64,000 bases of DNA, taken from a bacterium. Its GTDB lineage: Bacteria; Babelota; Babeliae; Babelales; RVW-14. The notes beneath the pieces were generated by a model, which was not told the origin of the DNA, did not search any database, and saw only the letters and a list, made by a program, of their open reading frames with translations. Shown here piece after piece: positions 34,498-42,514 of this stretch. The stretch lies in contig CP064957.1 in assembly GCA_016699045.1 (NCBI GenBank), forward strand, positions 1,116,001 to 1,180,000, written 5' to 3'. A program made the position numbers and the translations under genes. Position 1 is the first letter of the stretch; every line of letters begins with the position of its first letter.

Positions 34498-35349
34498 ATG
34501 ATTAACAAACGAAATATTAGTGTTTTTTTTCTTTTTTTTATGATGACCAGCTGCTTGTTTTCACAACAAGCAGCTTATCAATTTCCCCTTTTTTCAAATC
34601 GCATCAAGCAAAAACTTCAGACATTAAGCAGAGATTCAGCGTTAAGGTTTTGTGAAAAAACGCAGTGTTTTGTTGATGAGGTTGGCTATCTTATAACACC
34701 AAAACGTGCATTGCTTGATAGTGCGATGCTTGGGCATCTGCCTACACTTGCTCATGTTCTTTCAACGGGCTTAGTGAGTCCCAATTGCCTAGATGGTCGT
34801 GGATGTTTTCCGTTGCAAGAAGTGTTAGATGGGTATGATTATGGTTTTTTTTCTCATGATCCACTGCCATGTATGGAGCTTTTATTGCAATGTGGGGCCA
34901 GCCCAAATGGATTGTGGCATGACCAGATGCCGCTCATTTTTCGAGCAATTGAGATCAATAATTTTAATATGGTTGATATGTTGCTGAAATATGGTGCAGA
35001 CATTGAAAAACTTGGTAAGTATGGGTATTCAATTATTCATTGGTTGATGTCTCCCATTCAATCTTTTCTAAAATATGGTAAGGATGATGATGCAAGAAGA
35101 GAACGTGCAAAAATAGCGCAGTTGTTAATACAAGAATATGCTAATAAAATGCATCAAGCAATTGATCAAGATGATGATCGTACCATTAAGTCCTTGGTTA
35201 GACTGCTTAATAGTGTTCCCGATAATATTCCTGGCAGGCAACTAAGCGATATCTTGACGTTTGTTTTGGCGTGCAGGAACGAACAGGGCATATCCTTACA
35301 AAAACGTGTGGAAGCCTATTTTGTAGAAAAGAAAGATAAGGACTATTGA
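34498..35349 (+). CDS. Exported ankyrin-family protein, cluster member 8
   Basis: This is a 283-residue protein with signal peptide MINKRNISVFFLFFMMTSCL. The box LQTLSRDSALRFCEKTQCF is followed by AMLGHLPTLAHVLSTGLVSP, CMELLLQCGASPNGLWHDQM, PLIFRAIEINNFNMVDMLLK and YGADIEKLGKYGYSIIHWLM. The C-terminal region contains LIQEYANKMHQAIDQDDDR. It differs from the rest in lacking the CWA signal-peptide ending. It follows member 7 by six bases. Confidence 0.8.
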   Translation: MINKRNISVFFLFFMMTSCLFSQQAAYQFPLFSNRIKQKLQTLSRDSALRFCEKTQCFVDEVGYLITPKRALLDSAMLGHLPTLAHVLSTGLVSPNCLDGRGCFPLQEVLDGYDYGFFSHDPLPCMELLLQCGASPNGLWHDQMPLIFRAIEINNFNMVDMLLKYGADIEKLGKYGYSIIHWLMSPIQSFLKYGKDDDARRERAKIAQLLIQEYANKMHQAIDQDDDRTIKSLVRLLNSVPDNIPGRQLSDILTFVLACRNEQGISLQKRVEAYFVEKKDKDY

Positions 35350-35370
35350 AGCGAAAAAAGGAGCGTAGTA

Positions 35371-36255
35371 ATGATTTTAAAAATGTTAAAAATAGTTTTT
35401 TCTTTTCTTTTGATAAGTGGGGATTGCTGGGCGGCTGGCAGCCCTTTTGAATATTCTGATGCGATGAAAGAAAACTTGGCAATGTTACGACAAGGCTCTC
35501 GTTGGCTGGAATATGTTGAAGCAGAAAGGAATCTTCTGATTGTACCTGGAAATGGATTTAAAATGATCAACTACAAATTTGATCTCAGGGTGCTTGAGAG
35601 AGATCTTTTTGCTAGTGCTACGGCAGGTGATGTGACAACATTGGCAGATATTTTGTCAACCGAGCTGATTCATGCTGACCATCGAAAACGAGATGAGGAT
35701 GCATTTTGGGGCGACAGTCCAGATTGTGACTGCTGTCCATTGCAGTGTGCTTATGAGGGTTACCGATGCACACAAGCGGACAGGCATTTTTTGTGTATGC
35801 GAGTGTTGCTTGATTGCGGCGCAAGCCCACACATCAAATGGCCGGTAAATAAGCCCATTATTTTTGATGCCATCCAAAGAGGCTACATCGAGATTGTGGA
35901 GATGCTGCTTGAAAAAGATGCTGATATAGCGCAGGTTAATGAGCAGGGGCGGTCTATTTTTGATTGGGTAGATGAGTGTGTGCGTAACAAAAGAGACGAT
36001 AAAAAAGTAGTAAAAAGAATAAGAAAAATTGAAAAATATCTGAAAGAACATTTTGTTTTGTTGTTGTTGGCGAGTATCGTAAATGACGATGAGGCAGAGT
36101 TCATACGACTTTGGAATATTCTTGCCAGAAATGTGTGCGGAGAATTGGCGTATGCATGTGCATGGTGCAACGATGAAGGGCGAAGTTTGCGTTATCTTGC
36201 TCGACAATTTGATCGTAAAAAAATTGTTAGTATTTTGCGATCATTTGGTGCATAA
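35371..36255 (+). CDS. Exported ankyrin-family protein, cluster member 9
   Basis: At 294 residues it is the longest of the cluster. Signal peptide ...LLISGDCWAAG; the box is modified (LAMLRQGSRWLEYVEAERN). The units TAGDVTTLADILSTELIHAD and CMRVLLDCGASPHIKW flank a Cys-rich insert (CDCCPLQC). The PLIFRAVQ signature appears as PIIFDAIQRGYIEIVEMLLE, then KDADIAQVNEQGRSIFDWVD. The C-terminal domain (LKEHFVLLLLASIVNDDEAE) includes NVCGELAYACAWCNDEGRSL, which resembles member 10. Confidence 0.8.
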   Translation: MILKMLKIVFSFLLISGDCWAAGSPFEYSDAMKENLAMLRQGSRWLEYVEAERNLLIVPGNGFKMINYKFDLRVLERDLFASATAGDVTTLADILSTELIHADHRKRDEDAFWGDSPDCDCCPLQCAYEGYRCTQADRHFLCMRVLLDCGASPHIKWPVNKPIIFDAIQRGYIEIVEMLLEKDADIAQVNEQGRSIFDWVDECVRNKRDDKKVVKRIRKIEKYLKEHFVLLLLASIVNDDEAEFIRLWNILARNVCGELAYACAWCNDEGRSLRYLARQFDRKKIVSILRSFGA

Positions 36256-36305
36256 TCTACGCCAGAAATGGTATAACAACAGAGTTTAAAGCAAGAGGAA
36301 TCAGC

Positions 36306-37004
36306 ATGGTTTCAAGAATGGCAACAGTATTTTTTTGTTTTGCGCTTGTCGGTAGTACGTGTTTTGCAGGTTATGATGAATACGATTTTGAGGATGCTAT
36401 GCTTTCTACTGACGCAAAGAATTTTTGCTTGAAAATGGCAGTTAAGTATTCTCAGCCTGACCAAGTTGAGGAGATGCTGGCCGCTGGTGCTGATGCAACG
36501 CAGATAGATTTTGAGGATCGATCAATTTTTTATTGGTTGGATGAAGCATATGAAAATAATCCCTTGTTAGATGATGAAACTGACGAAATACAATCTTTGT
36601 TAGACCAGCATTTTATTAGATTGTTATGCAGTGCGATAGAAGTGCGTAGTGATGAAAAATTCATGAATGCTTGGAATGTGCTTGCTACTAATTTGAATGG
36701 CGAGTTGTGTTACGCTCTTGATTGGCGGGACCCAGACCTTAAGGTAAGTTTGTTGCATCGTGCTGCTGAGTACAATTGTCCCAATATTGTCCGCACGTTG
36801 CTTGCGTTTGGCGCAAGTATTGATGTGGAAGATTTTGATGGCCGTCTGCCGGTACACTATGCCCGTTATTTGGGACATCGCGAAGTAGTGGAAGTTTTTG
36901 AAGCGTATGGTGCGCCAGTGCAAGCGAAATCTGCGGTAGTACATAATGCTTCTAAGGTTGGCAAGAGAAAATTGGGTAACCATAAAAGAAGACGCGTAGC
37001 ATAA
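36306..37004 (+). CDS. Exported ankyrin-family protein, cluster member 10, with basic tail
   Basis: This is a 232-residue protein with signal peptide ...FALVGSTCFAG. The N-terminal box and first unit are lost, leaving VEEMLAAGADATQIDFEDRS and IFYWLD. Unlike the others it carries canonical ankyrin units near the end (LLHRAAEYNCPNIVRTLLAF, GRLPVHYARYLGHREVVEVF). It finishes with a strongly basic tail, GKRKLGNHKRRRVA, which looks like a eukaryotic nuclear-localisation signal. If it reaches a host cell it might be nuclear (speculation). Confidence 0.8.
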   Translation: MVSRMATVFFCFALVGSTCFAGYDEYDFEDAMLSTDAKNFCLKMAVKYSQPDQVEEMLAAGADATQIDFEDRSIFYWLDEAYENNPLLDDETDEIQSLLDQHFIRLLCSAIEVRSDEKFMNAWNVLATNLNGELCYALDWRDPDLKVSLLHRAAEYNCPNIVRTLLAFGASIDVEDFDGRLPVHYARYLGHREVVEVFEAYGAPVQAKSAVVHNASKVGKRKLGNHKRRRVA

Positions 37005-37023
37005 ATTGTTTGGGGGGGGAGTA

Positions 37024-37836
37024 ATGAACTCAAAAATATTAACATTGTCATTTTGTTTTGCGTTGGCGGGCAGTGATTGCTGGGCGGCGGCTGTTGCCGA
37101 AGATCCTGCGTGGTTTTTCGATAATGATCGTAAAGTTTTTGTGTTCAAACAAAATAAAGAGCTTACGCAAGAACCACGCCATTTCATTATGGACTGCGCG
37201 CAAAAAGGCGACCCGGAGCGCTTGGCGTGGGCACTTTCAACTAAAAGTGTAAGCCCAAATTATTGTGATAAGTCTCCTCGGGATGTGCGTGGAACAACGC
37301 CGTTATCTGCGGTTGTTTACGGATCATTATGGTATTCAGGGCAGCACGCTGATTGTGTAAGGCTTTTGCTGCAGTCTGGGGCTGACCCAAATGCTGATTA
37401 TTCGCGTTGTTTGATTGATAATGCGCCGATCCTTTCTCTCGCTGTGGAGTATGGCGTTGTTGAAGTTGTGACGGCATTACTTGAAGGCGGCGCCGACATC
37501 ACTTTGTTGGATGATAAAAAGTTATCGGTTTTTTCTTATCTGAACAAGATAGCACCTTGCCTTGTCCAACGGCATAACCTTAGGACGGAACAAGAGGCTG
37601 CTGTCATAAGAGAAAAAGTTAAAAAAATATTATTACGACATTGTGCTGATTTACTTTTCAGGGCGCTCGATCAGCATGATCGAAGAGAATTTGACCGATT
37701 GTTTCAATTTTTGTGTGCGCGTTTGTTTGGTGAATGTGGTGCATATATCGAAGAAGTGCTGGTACTGCAAAATGATCAAGGCATGAATGTTGTGCAATAT
37801 GGGATTCAGAAGAGCGTTTATGTGAAAATGAATTAG
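37024..37836 (+). CDS. Exported ankyrin-family protein, cluster member 11 (last)
   Basis: This is a 270-residue protein; the ATG at 37024 follows GGGGGGGAGTA. Signal peptide ...FALAGSDCWA. The box DPAWFFDNDRKVFVF is followed by KGDPERLAWALSTKSVSPNY, CVRLLLQSGADPNADYSRC, APILSLAVEYGVVEVVTALL and EGGADITLLDDKKLSVFSYL. The third signature has drifted from IFxW to VFSYL. The C-terminal domain ends with a trimmed LLFRALDQHDRREFDRLFQF region. It is followed by a hairpin at 37881-37920. Confidence 0.8.
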   Translation: MNSKILTLSFCFALAGSDCWAAAVAEDPAWFFDNDRKVFVFKQNKELTQEPRHFIMDCAQKGDPERLAWALSTKSVSPNYCDKSPRDVRGTTPLSAVVYGSLWYSGQHADCVRLLLQSGADPNADYSRCLIDNAPILSLAVEYGVVEVVTALLEGGADITLLDDKKLSVFSYLNKIAPCLVQRHNLRTEQEAAVIREKVKKILLRHCADLLFRALDQHDRREFDRLFQFLCARLFGECGAYIEEVLVLQNDQGMNVVQYGIQKSVYVKMN

Positions 37837-37880
37837 CCGCCACTTTTTATTATCGCATCAATTTTTTGCTATTGAATCAA

Positions 37881-37920
37881 AAATCGGGCAGCTTAACATA
37901 ATTTTTGAGCCGCCCGATTT
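37881..37920. terminator. Hairpin between the ankyrin cluster and trxB (convergent)
   Basis: AAATCGGGC (37881-37889) pairs with GCCCGATTT (37912-37920), with further GCTTAA/TTGAGC pairing inside. It sits between the convergent stops at 37836 and 37947 and could serve both strands. The U-tracts are moderate. Confidence 0.65.
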
Positions 37921-37946
37921 ATAAAATTCTAAAAAAATCTATTCTG

Positions 37947-38873
37947 CTATTTTTTTTCTAACGTTCCAAGATACGCTTGTGCATCCAGCGCTGCCATGCA
38001 GCCCATGCCGGCAGCAGTTACTGCTTGGCGGTAGCGATAGTCAGCAACGTCGCCAGCTGCAAAAACGCCGGGCACGCTGGTCTTGGTATTTTGTTCAAGA
38101 ACCAAATAACCGTATTGATCAGTTTTCAGTTGGCCAGCAAAAATTTTGGTACTGGGATTAAAGCCGATTGCAACAAACGCGCCATCAGTTTCAACCGTTG
38201 AGCGCTCTTTTGTTTGTTGATTTTCAAGAACGACTTCTGTCAATTTATCGCCATCGCCTTTCATTTCAACAACCGTGGTATTGTAAATAAAATTCACTTT
38301 TGGGTTGTTTAAAATTTTATTAACGATTGGATCGTTGGCAGTAAGTTTATCAAGAATGTGAATGAGGGTTACGCTGCTTGCTAAATGGCTCAAGTGCTCA
38401 GCTTCAGTTACCGCGGTGTTGCCGCCGCCAATAATGACCACTTTTCTATTTCTAAAAAATGGACCATCGCAGGTTGCGCAGGTCGAAACGCCTTTGTTGA
38501 AATAATCTTTCTCGCCCAAACAGCCCAATTTTTTGTGCTCAGCGCCGGTAGCGATAACGACGGTGTGCGTGGTAATTGTTTTGCCACTTTCAGTAGTCAG
38601 CGTGAATGGTCGTTGTGAAAAATCAGTAGCAACAACCGGATCTTGTACCAATTCGGCGCCATACTTTTTTGCATGAGAGCGCATGCGATCCATCAGATCT
38701 GGTCCTTGAACCGCCAAATCTCCTGGCCAGTTTTCAACGATGGTGGTTGTCATTAACTGGCCACCAGGAAGGTTGCCTTCTAAAATTAATGTTTTATAGC
38801 CCGCGCGTGAGCCATAAATGCCGGCGGTAAGCCCTGCGGGTCCTGATCCAATAACAACAATATCATACGTCAT
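37947..38873 (-). CDS. trxB: Thioredoxin reductase
   Basis: This FAD/NADPH enzyme reduces thioredoxin. The 308-residue protein begins MTYDIVVIGSGPAGLTAGIY (FAD-binding GxGxxG/A). It has the redox-active CATCDG near residue 135, an NADP-binding GGGNTAVTEAEHL near 155, and a C-terminal FAD motif VFAAGDVADYRYRQ near 275. The start at 38873 is chosen for its AAGGAG; an ATG further upstream would add a non-family extension. It is divergent from a peroxiredoxin gene, with a palindrome at 38921-38935 between them. Confidence 0.96.
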   Translation of the reverse strand: MTYDIVVIGSGPAGLTAGIYGSRAGYKTLILEGNLPGGQLMTTTIVENWPGDLAVQGPDLMDRMRSHAKKYGAELVQDPVVATDFSQRPFTLTTESGKTITTHTVVIATGAEHKKLGCLGEKDYFNKGVSTCATCDGPFFRNRKVVIIGGGNTAVTEAEHLSHLASSVTLIHILDKLTANDPIVNKILNNPKVNFIYNTTVVEMKGDGDKLTEVVLENQQTKERSTVETDGAFVAIGFNPSTKIFAGQLKTDQYGYLVLEQNTKTSVPGVFAAGDVADYRYRQAVTAAGMGCMAALDAQAYLGTLEKK

Positions 38874-38908
38874 AGATGCTCCTTTGAACTTTTTTTTGTT
38901 AGGCAACC

Positions 38909-38935
38909 ATTATAAATGAAGGTATAGTGTATACC
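38909..38935 (-). promoter_or_regulatory. trxB -10 element and adjoining palindrome (candidate redox operator)
   Basis: TATAAT for trxB (38909-38914 on the minus strand) lies beside GGTATAGTGTATACC (38921-38935), a perfect inverted repeat of six bases around GTG. It sits within the trxB promoter spacer region and between the two divergent redox genes, where a shared regulator could bind. Confidence 0.4.
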
Positions 38936-38989
38936 ACAATTTTTGTCAGAGAAAGGTTAAGTCTAACAAAATTTTTCGAGGAGAAAAGA

Positions 38990-39562
38990 ATGATTTTTGT
39001 AGGGAAAGCAGCACCTGATTTTTCATGCGATATGGTCGAGCATGGCAGCATCAAGCGTGTGAGTTTAAAAGACTTTGATGGCGTGTACAAACTGCTGTTT
39101 TTTTATCCGCTGGATTTTACGTTTGTGTGTCCAACGGAGTTACATGCCTTGCAAGAATATTACGAAGAATTTAAAAAGCGCGATGTTTGCGTGCTGGGCG
39201 TTTCGGTTGATTCTGCCTACAGCCATTTAGCGTGGCTTGAACAGCCAAAAAGTAAGGGCGGTATTGGTGGGGTTACCTATCCGTTACTTGCTGATATTAC
39301 TAAAAACATGGCACGCGATTATGGCGTTTTGACAGAGCAGGGCGTGGCGCTGCGCGGTACGTTTTTGCTTGATAAAAACAATGTGGTGCATTATGCCGCG
39401 GTTAATAATTTGGCGCTTGGCCGCAATATTGCTGAGCTCGTGCGTGTGGTTGATGCGTTAAAGCACAACGAGCAGCACGGCGAAGTGTGTCCCGCCAATT
39501 GGTCGCAGGGGCAGAAAGCGATGAAGACAACGCAAGAAGGCCTGCAAGCGTATTTTGGTTAA
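38990..39562 (+). CDS. Two-cysteine peroxiredoxin (AhpC/Prx1 type)
   Basis: This thiol peroxidase reduces H2O2 and organic peroxides. The 190-residue protein starts MIFVGKAAPDFSCDM; the start at 38990 follows CGAGGAG, while upstream ATGs add a non-family extension. The peroxidatic cysteine lies in FYPLDFTFVCPTEL near residue 48, and the resolving cysteine in GEVCPANW near 165. Together with the divergent trxB this makes a complete peroxide-reducing module if a thioredoxin is present elsewhere. Confidence 0.95.
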   Translation: MIFVGKAAPDFSCDMVEHGSIKRVSLKDFDGVYKLLFFYPLDFTFVCPTELHALQEYYEEFKKRDVCVLGVSVDSAYSHLAWLEQPKSKGGIGGVTYPLLADITKNMARDYGVLTEQGVALRGTFLLDKNNVVHYAAVNNLALGRNIAELVRVVDALKHNEQHGEVCPANWSQGQKAMKTTQEGLQAYFG

Positions 39563-39581
39563 GTAAAAATTTTAGTTGTAT

Positions 39582-39622
39582 AAAAAAAGAGGCGGCTGTT
39601 TTATGCAGTCGCCTCTTTTTTT
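39582..39622. terminator. Bidirectional terminator between the peroxiredoxin and a helical-repeat gene
   Basis: AAAAAAAGAGGCG (39582-39594) pairs with CGCCTCTTTTTTT (39610-39622), extended by GCTG/CAGT. It is T-rich on both strands and placed between convergent stops at 39562 and 39639. Confidence 0.9.
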
Positions 39623-39638
39623 ATGTAATAATCAAATG

Positions 39639-40655
39639 TTATGTAATTAAAGTTTTGATGTCAGAAAGCTTTTCTGCGCAGTAACCATACATTTTTTTTA
39701 ATGTTGCTTTTGCGCTTGTGTCTGGGCGTGGGTAAATAGTGCGGCTATGGACTGAGTTATTATCAGCAGAAACGTAGATGCTTCTTTTTATTGCGTTATC
39801 AATTGGTAGCGTGTCTTTATGTTCATGACAATAGCTTAATGCTGGTGCGTAGAGGTGCTGGCTCAACAAGTGGAGCATTTCTAAAGCAAGCATGTATTCG
39901 TCTCCGCCCTTGCTCGTTGCAAGGCCTTTGATGGTCATTTGCAATGCTGGGTGGCATGCAGCGTCGTAGTTTTTTTCTATGAGTTTTTCAAAAATATCTC
40001 TGATGCGAAGCCAGTTGCTAAATTTCCACGATAGTTCTTCTATTCCTGCGATTGCCATTTCAAGCGCTGGTTGAAATGCCGGTTCATAGTTTCTGGAAAT
40101 CAGTAATGCTAACAGGCTGGCATTGGCGTCAAAAATGTTGCCTTGTCTTTCAGCAACGGGTCTGGTTGCCATGCGAAAAGCTGGTTCAAGTGCAGGTTCG
40201 TAGTTTTGCTTGAGGAGCGCTTCAAAAAGTTCTACGCCGCAAAACCAATTGATATTACCGATATGCTGCGATGCAAAGATAAGAGCTGGTTGGAATGCTG
40301 GTTCATACTTTTCTTTCACCAGCTGTTTTAATATTTTGCATGCAAGATAGTATTCATAACGTGATGGATTTGAATCTTGTTTGATGGTATCAAATGCTAG
40401 AAAGGTAGCATGGTCTCTTGTCAGGTCGCGATCCCTGATCATGTGGCGGCCCTTGGGAGTATTATTTAAATACATTGCGTCCAATTCTTCTTCCAATTTT
40501 TCTGATTTTTGCAGATCGGTGAGCGTTTCTTGTAATTTTTCGATCTTTTGAAATTCAGCCGGACTATGTCTGGAAATATGTATTTTTGCTGCAGACAACG
40601 TCGAAAGACTGAGTGCTGTAGCGAGCGCAAGTAACGATAGGTTTGAACGTTTCAT
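39639..40655 (-). CDS. Exported helical-repeat protein with (N/K)YEPAxxPA motif
   Basis: This is a 338-residue protein with signal peptide ending STLSAAK. Residues about 105-285 contain four or five imperfect helical repeats of about 40 residues. Each contains a version of NYEPAxxPAxxMA (KYEPAFQPALIFA, NYEPALEPAFRMA, NYEPAFQPALEMA, NYDAACHPALQMT, LYAPALSYC). The spacing suggests an alpha-solenoid like Sel1 or HEAT repeats, but the consensus is not one I recognise. It is a single gene between terminator-bounded neighbours. Function unknown; protein binding outside the cytoplasm is inferred. Confidence 0.75.
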   Translation of the reverse strand: MKRSNLSLLALATALSLSTLSAAKIHISRHSPAEFQKIEKLQETLTDLQKSEKLEEELDAMYLNNTPKGRHMIRDRDLTRDHATFLAFDTIKQDSNPSRYEYYLACKILKQLVKEKYEPAFQPALIFASQHIGNINWFCGVELFEALLKQNYEPALEPAFRMATRPVAERQGNIFDANASLLALLISRNYEPAFQPALEMAIAGIEELSWKFSNWLRIRDIFEKLIEKNYDAACHPALQMTIKGLATSKGGDEYMLALEMLHLLSQHLYAPALSYCHEHKDTLPIDNAIKRSIYVSADNNSVHSRTIYPRPDTSAKATLKKMYGYCAEKLSDIKTLIT

Positions 40656-40827
40656 AAGAGTTCCCTTGAATTAATAAAACCTCTATTTTAGTAACTAGTA
40701 CCATTTTACCCCATAAAAGTGGGGGCCGCAAAGGCTCGAAAGTGCTTAAAGTAGGGGGTAATGCGAGTTTTTTTGTTGCAAATTGTATTAATCAGGATTT
40801 GGGAGCAAAAATGAACGGATAGCCGGT

Positions 40828-41286
40828 CTAAGCCTGAGGCATGAGGCTATCGGCATATTTGTGCATAATTTTGTAGTGCATGGGAATGTTGGCGCTTATT
40901 TGATCAGCGATTTCTTCTTTATAAATATGGGAAGTCATATTGCGACTTTCAATCATTTTCAATAACGTTTCTGCGTCGGTCTCAGATAAAAGCCCTGCCT
41001 TGAGTGCTGCTCGAATGACTGGTTTTGGGCCATTAAAGTCTGGGGTGATTTGGACAATAAGTTCGAGATATTTTTTTAAATATTTCCAAAAAAGGTCGGT
41101 ACAAAATTCAAATCGTTGGATGAGTGAATCACGCAAAGATCTTTCTAGTTTGCTATTATCCATAAAAGTTAGCATTGTTTCTTTTGTTGATTCGCACTTT
41201 CTGCATTGTTCAAGATGGTCGATTGATTCGTTGAGTCGTTCTAATGCAGAGGTTAAGTTTTCATGAGCTAATTTTAAGCTTTCCAT
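40828..41286 (-). CDS. hepT: HEPN-domain toxin (HepT-like)
   Basis: This is a 152-residue helical protein of the HepT/HI0074 group, formerly annotated as nucleotidyltransferase substrate-binding. The HEPN RNase signature Rx4HxY is visible as RNMTSHIY near residue 120; in characterised systems the Tyr is AMPylated by the partner antitoxin. A Cys pair (CRKCE) lies near residue 28. Its start overlaps the end of the nucleotidyltransferase gene by 13 bases, the usual MntA-HepT arrangement. Role: toxin of a type VII toxin-antitoxin pair (family knowledge). Confidence 0.85.
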   Translation of the reverse strand: MESLKLAHENLTSALERLNESIDHLEQCRKCESTKETMLTFMDNSKLERSLRDSLIQRFEFCTDLFWKYLKKYLELIVQITPDFNGPKPVIRAALKAGLLSETDAETLLKMIESRNMTSHIYKEEIADQISANIPMHYKIMHKYADSLMPQA

Positions 41287-41579
41287 ATAATGCCTTCTTG
41301 TTTTATTACATTTTTTAGTGTGTCTGACGCATTATGTAAATCAACTAAATCAACCGTTAAGGGAATATTGGTATCATCAATTTCGCTGCGTAGTTTTAAA
41401 AGTATATCAAAATCAACGATTCTTCCGCAATCAAAAGCAAGATCTATATCTGCGCCGGACCGATTAGTTTTTCGAGCTCTTGATCCAAAGAGATAGATCG
41501 AGCATCCAGGAATATGTTTTTGGATAATCTCAAGTAATAGCTTTTTATAGGTATCGAATTGGTTGTGTTCATTGCTCAT
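41274..41579 (-). CDS. mntA: MntA-like minimal nucleotidyltransferase (antitoxin)
   Basis: This is a 101-residue protein starting MSNEHNQFDTYKKLLLEI; the ATG at 41579 overlaps the preceding hydrolase stop as ATGA. The nucleotidyltransferase signature GSRARKTNRSGADIDLAFD near residue 30 contains the GS and DxD metal-binding residues. MntA antitoxins transfer AMP to the HEPN toxin encoded next door. Encoded between the hydrolase and HepT and overlapping both, so the unit is translationally coupled. Confidence 0.9.
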   Translation of the reverse strand: MSNEHNQFDTYKKLLLEIIQKHIPGCSIYLFGSRARKTNRSGADIDLAFDCGRIVDFDILLKLRSEIDDTNIPLTVDLVDLHNASDTLKNVIKQEGIIWKA

Positions 41580-42514
41580 TGTGTAACCTGTGAAGTAAAG
41601 ATAGTCTGATCCAAGAAACGTTTTACCTTCTTTTGGTACATCGGCGCATGGTACGTATGCAGCCAGCCGTGGCGGCAGCGAGGGCCGATCCACAAACGTG
41701 TGCTTTTATTTTGTGCAACCGAAAAAAGTTGCAGACTGTTTTCAGGATTAATGAATTTGTCGTTGCACGAATGAATAAGCAGAATCGGCTGGGTGATTTT
41801 TTTCACACTTTCAAAGGGCGACATATTGTTGATATCACAGTTGTTAACATAGTGAAACATAGCGCGGGCCAATGGGAAAAATGGATAGTATGGCAGTTTA
41901 ACTTTGAGCATGAAGCCGCGCAAAAACATTGTTTTCAGTTCAGAGAATGTCGAATCAATAATTAATGCATCGCATAAGTCCTGTTTCATTTCTGCTGCTT
42001 TGAGTGCGGAGGCGCCGCCCATCGAAATGCCCAAGACAATGAGCGGTATTTTTTTATCATAATTTTTCATAAAGTTGGCCGCGGCAATAACATCTTTGTA
42101 CTCATGGCAGCCAATTGAAGTGGTGTTGCCGGGGCTTTGGCCGTGTGCGCGAAAATCGAATGCCAAAAGGTTGTACGTTGGAAACATATCAATCAGGCCG
42201 TACATAAACTCTTTGCAGCCTTGGTAGCCGTGGCACAATACTAAATTTGCTTGTGCGTTTGGTCGCGCAAAAAGCAGTCCGTGTAGCGTAAAATCATCAC
42301 TGGTGTTGAAGGTAACGGTTTGAACGTCGGTGCGTTTGAGTAATTCATCGCGAATATCAAGAGTTAAGGTTGAAAGCTTGGTGCCATACACAATGCGGTC
42401 GCCAGCGCTTACAAAACGGTAAACCGTGTAGTATGAAATACCCATAACCATCATGAGAGCTATAAAAATACTTCCAAAGAAAATAAAAAAAGTGTTGCGC
42501 GAAAAGTGTATCAT
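41576..42514 (-). CDS. Membrane-anchored alpha/beta hydrolase
   Basis: This is a 312-residue protein with an N-terminal membrane helix (about 8-30). The hydrolase core has the oxyanion strand LCHGYQGCKEF near residue 93, FDFRAHGQSPG near 117, the nucleophile elbow GISMGGAS near 158, an acid-residue region HSCNDKFINPENS near 250 and the catalytic-type His in RCRHGW near 280. It resembles membrane-linked serine hydrolases of the BEM46/FSH type; substrate unknown. It overlaps both the HIT gene upstream and mntA downstream by ATGA junctions. Confidence 0.85.
   Translation of the reverse strand: MIHFSRNTFFIFFGSIFIALMMVMGISYYTVYRFVSAGDRIVYGTKLSTLTLDIRDELLKRTDVQTVTFNTSDDFTLHGLLFARPNAQANLVLCHGYQGCKEFMYGLIDMFPTYNLLAFDFRAHGQSPGNTTSIGCHEYKDVIAAANFMKNYDKKIPLIVLGISMGGASALKAAEMKQDLCDALIIDSTFSELKTMFLRGFMLKVKLPYYPFFPLARAMFHYVNNCDINNMSPFESVKKITQPILLIHSCNDKFINPENSLQLFSVAQNKSTRLWIGPRCRHGWLHTYHAPMYQKKVKRFLDQTIFTSQVTQ

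Noticed and set aside
35656..36207. 183-residue minus-strand frame inside the ankyrin cluster
   Set aside because: It lies wholly antisense to a clear cluster member, with no SD and a biased composition rich in Ile, Phe and His.
36624..37187. 187-residue minus-strand frame across two ankyrin genes
   Set aside because: Antisense to two well-supported genes that have signal peptides and SDs; no recognisable domain.
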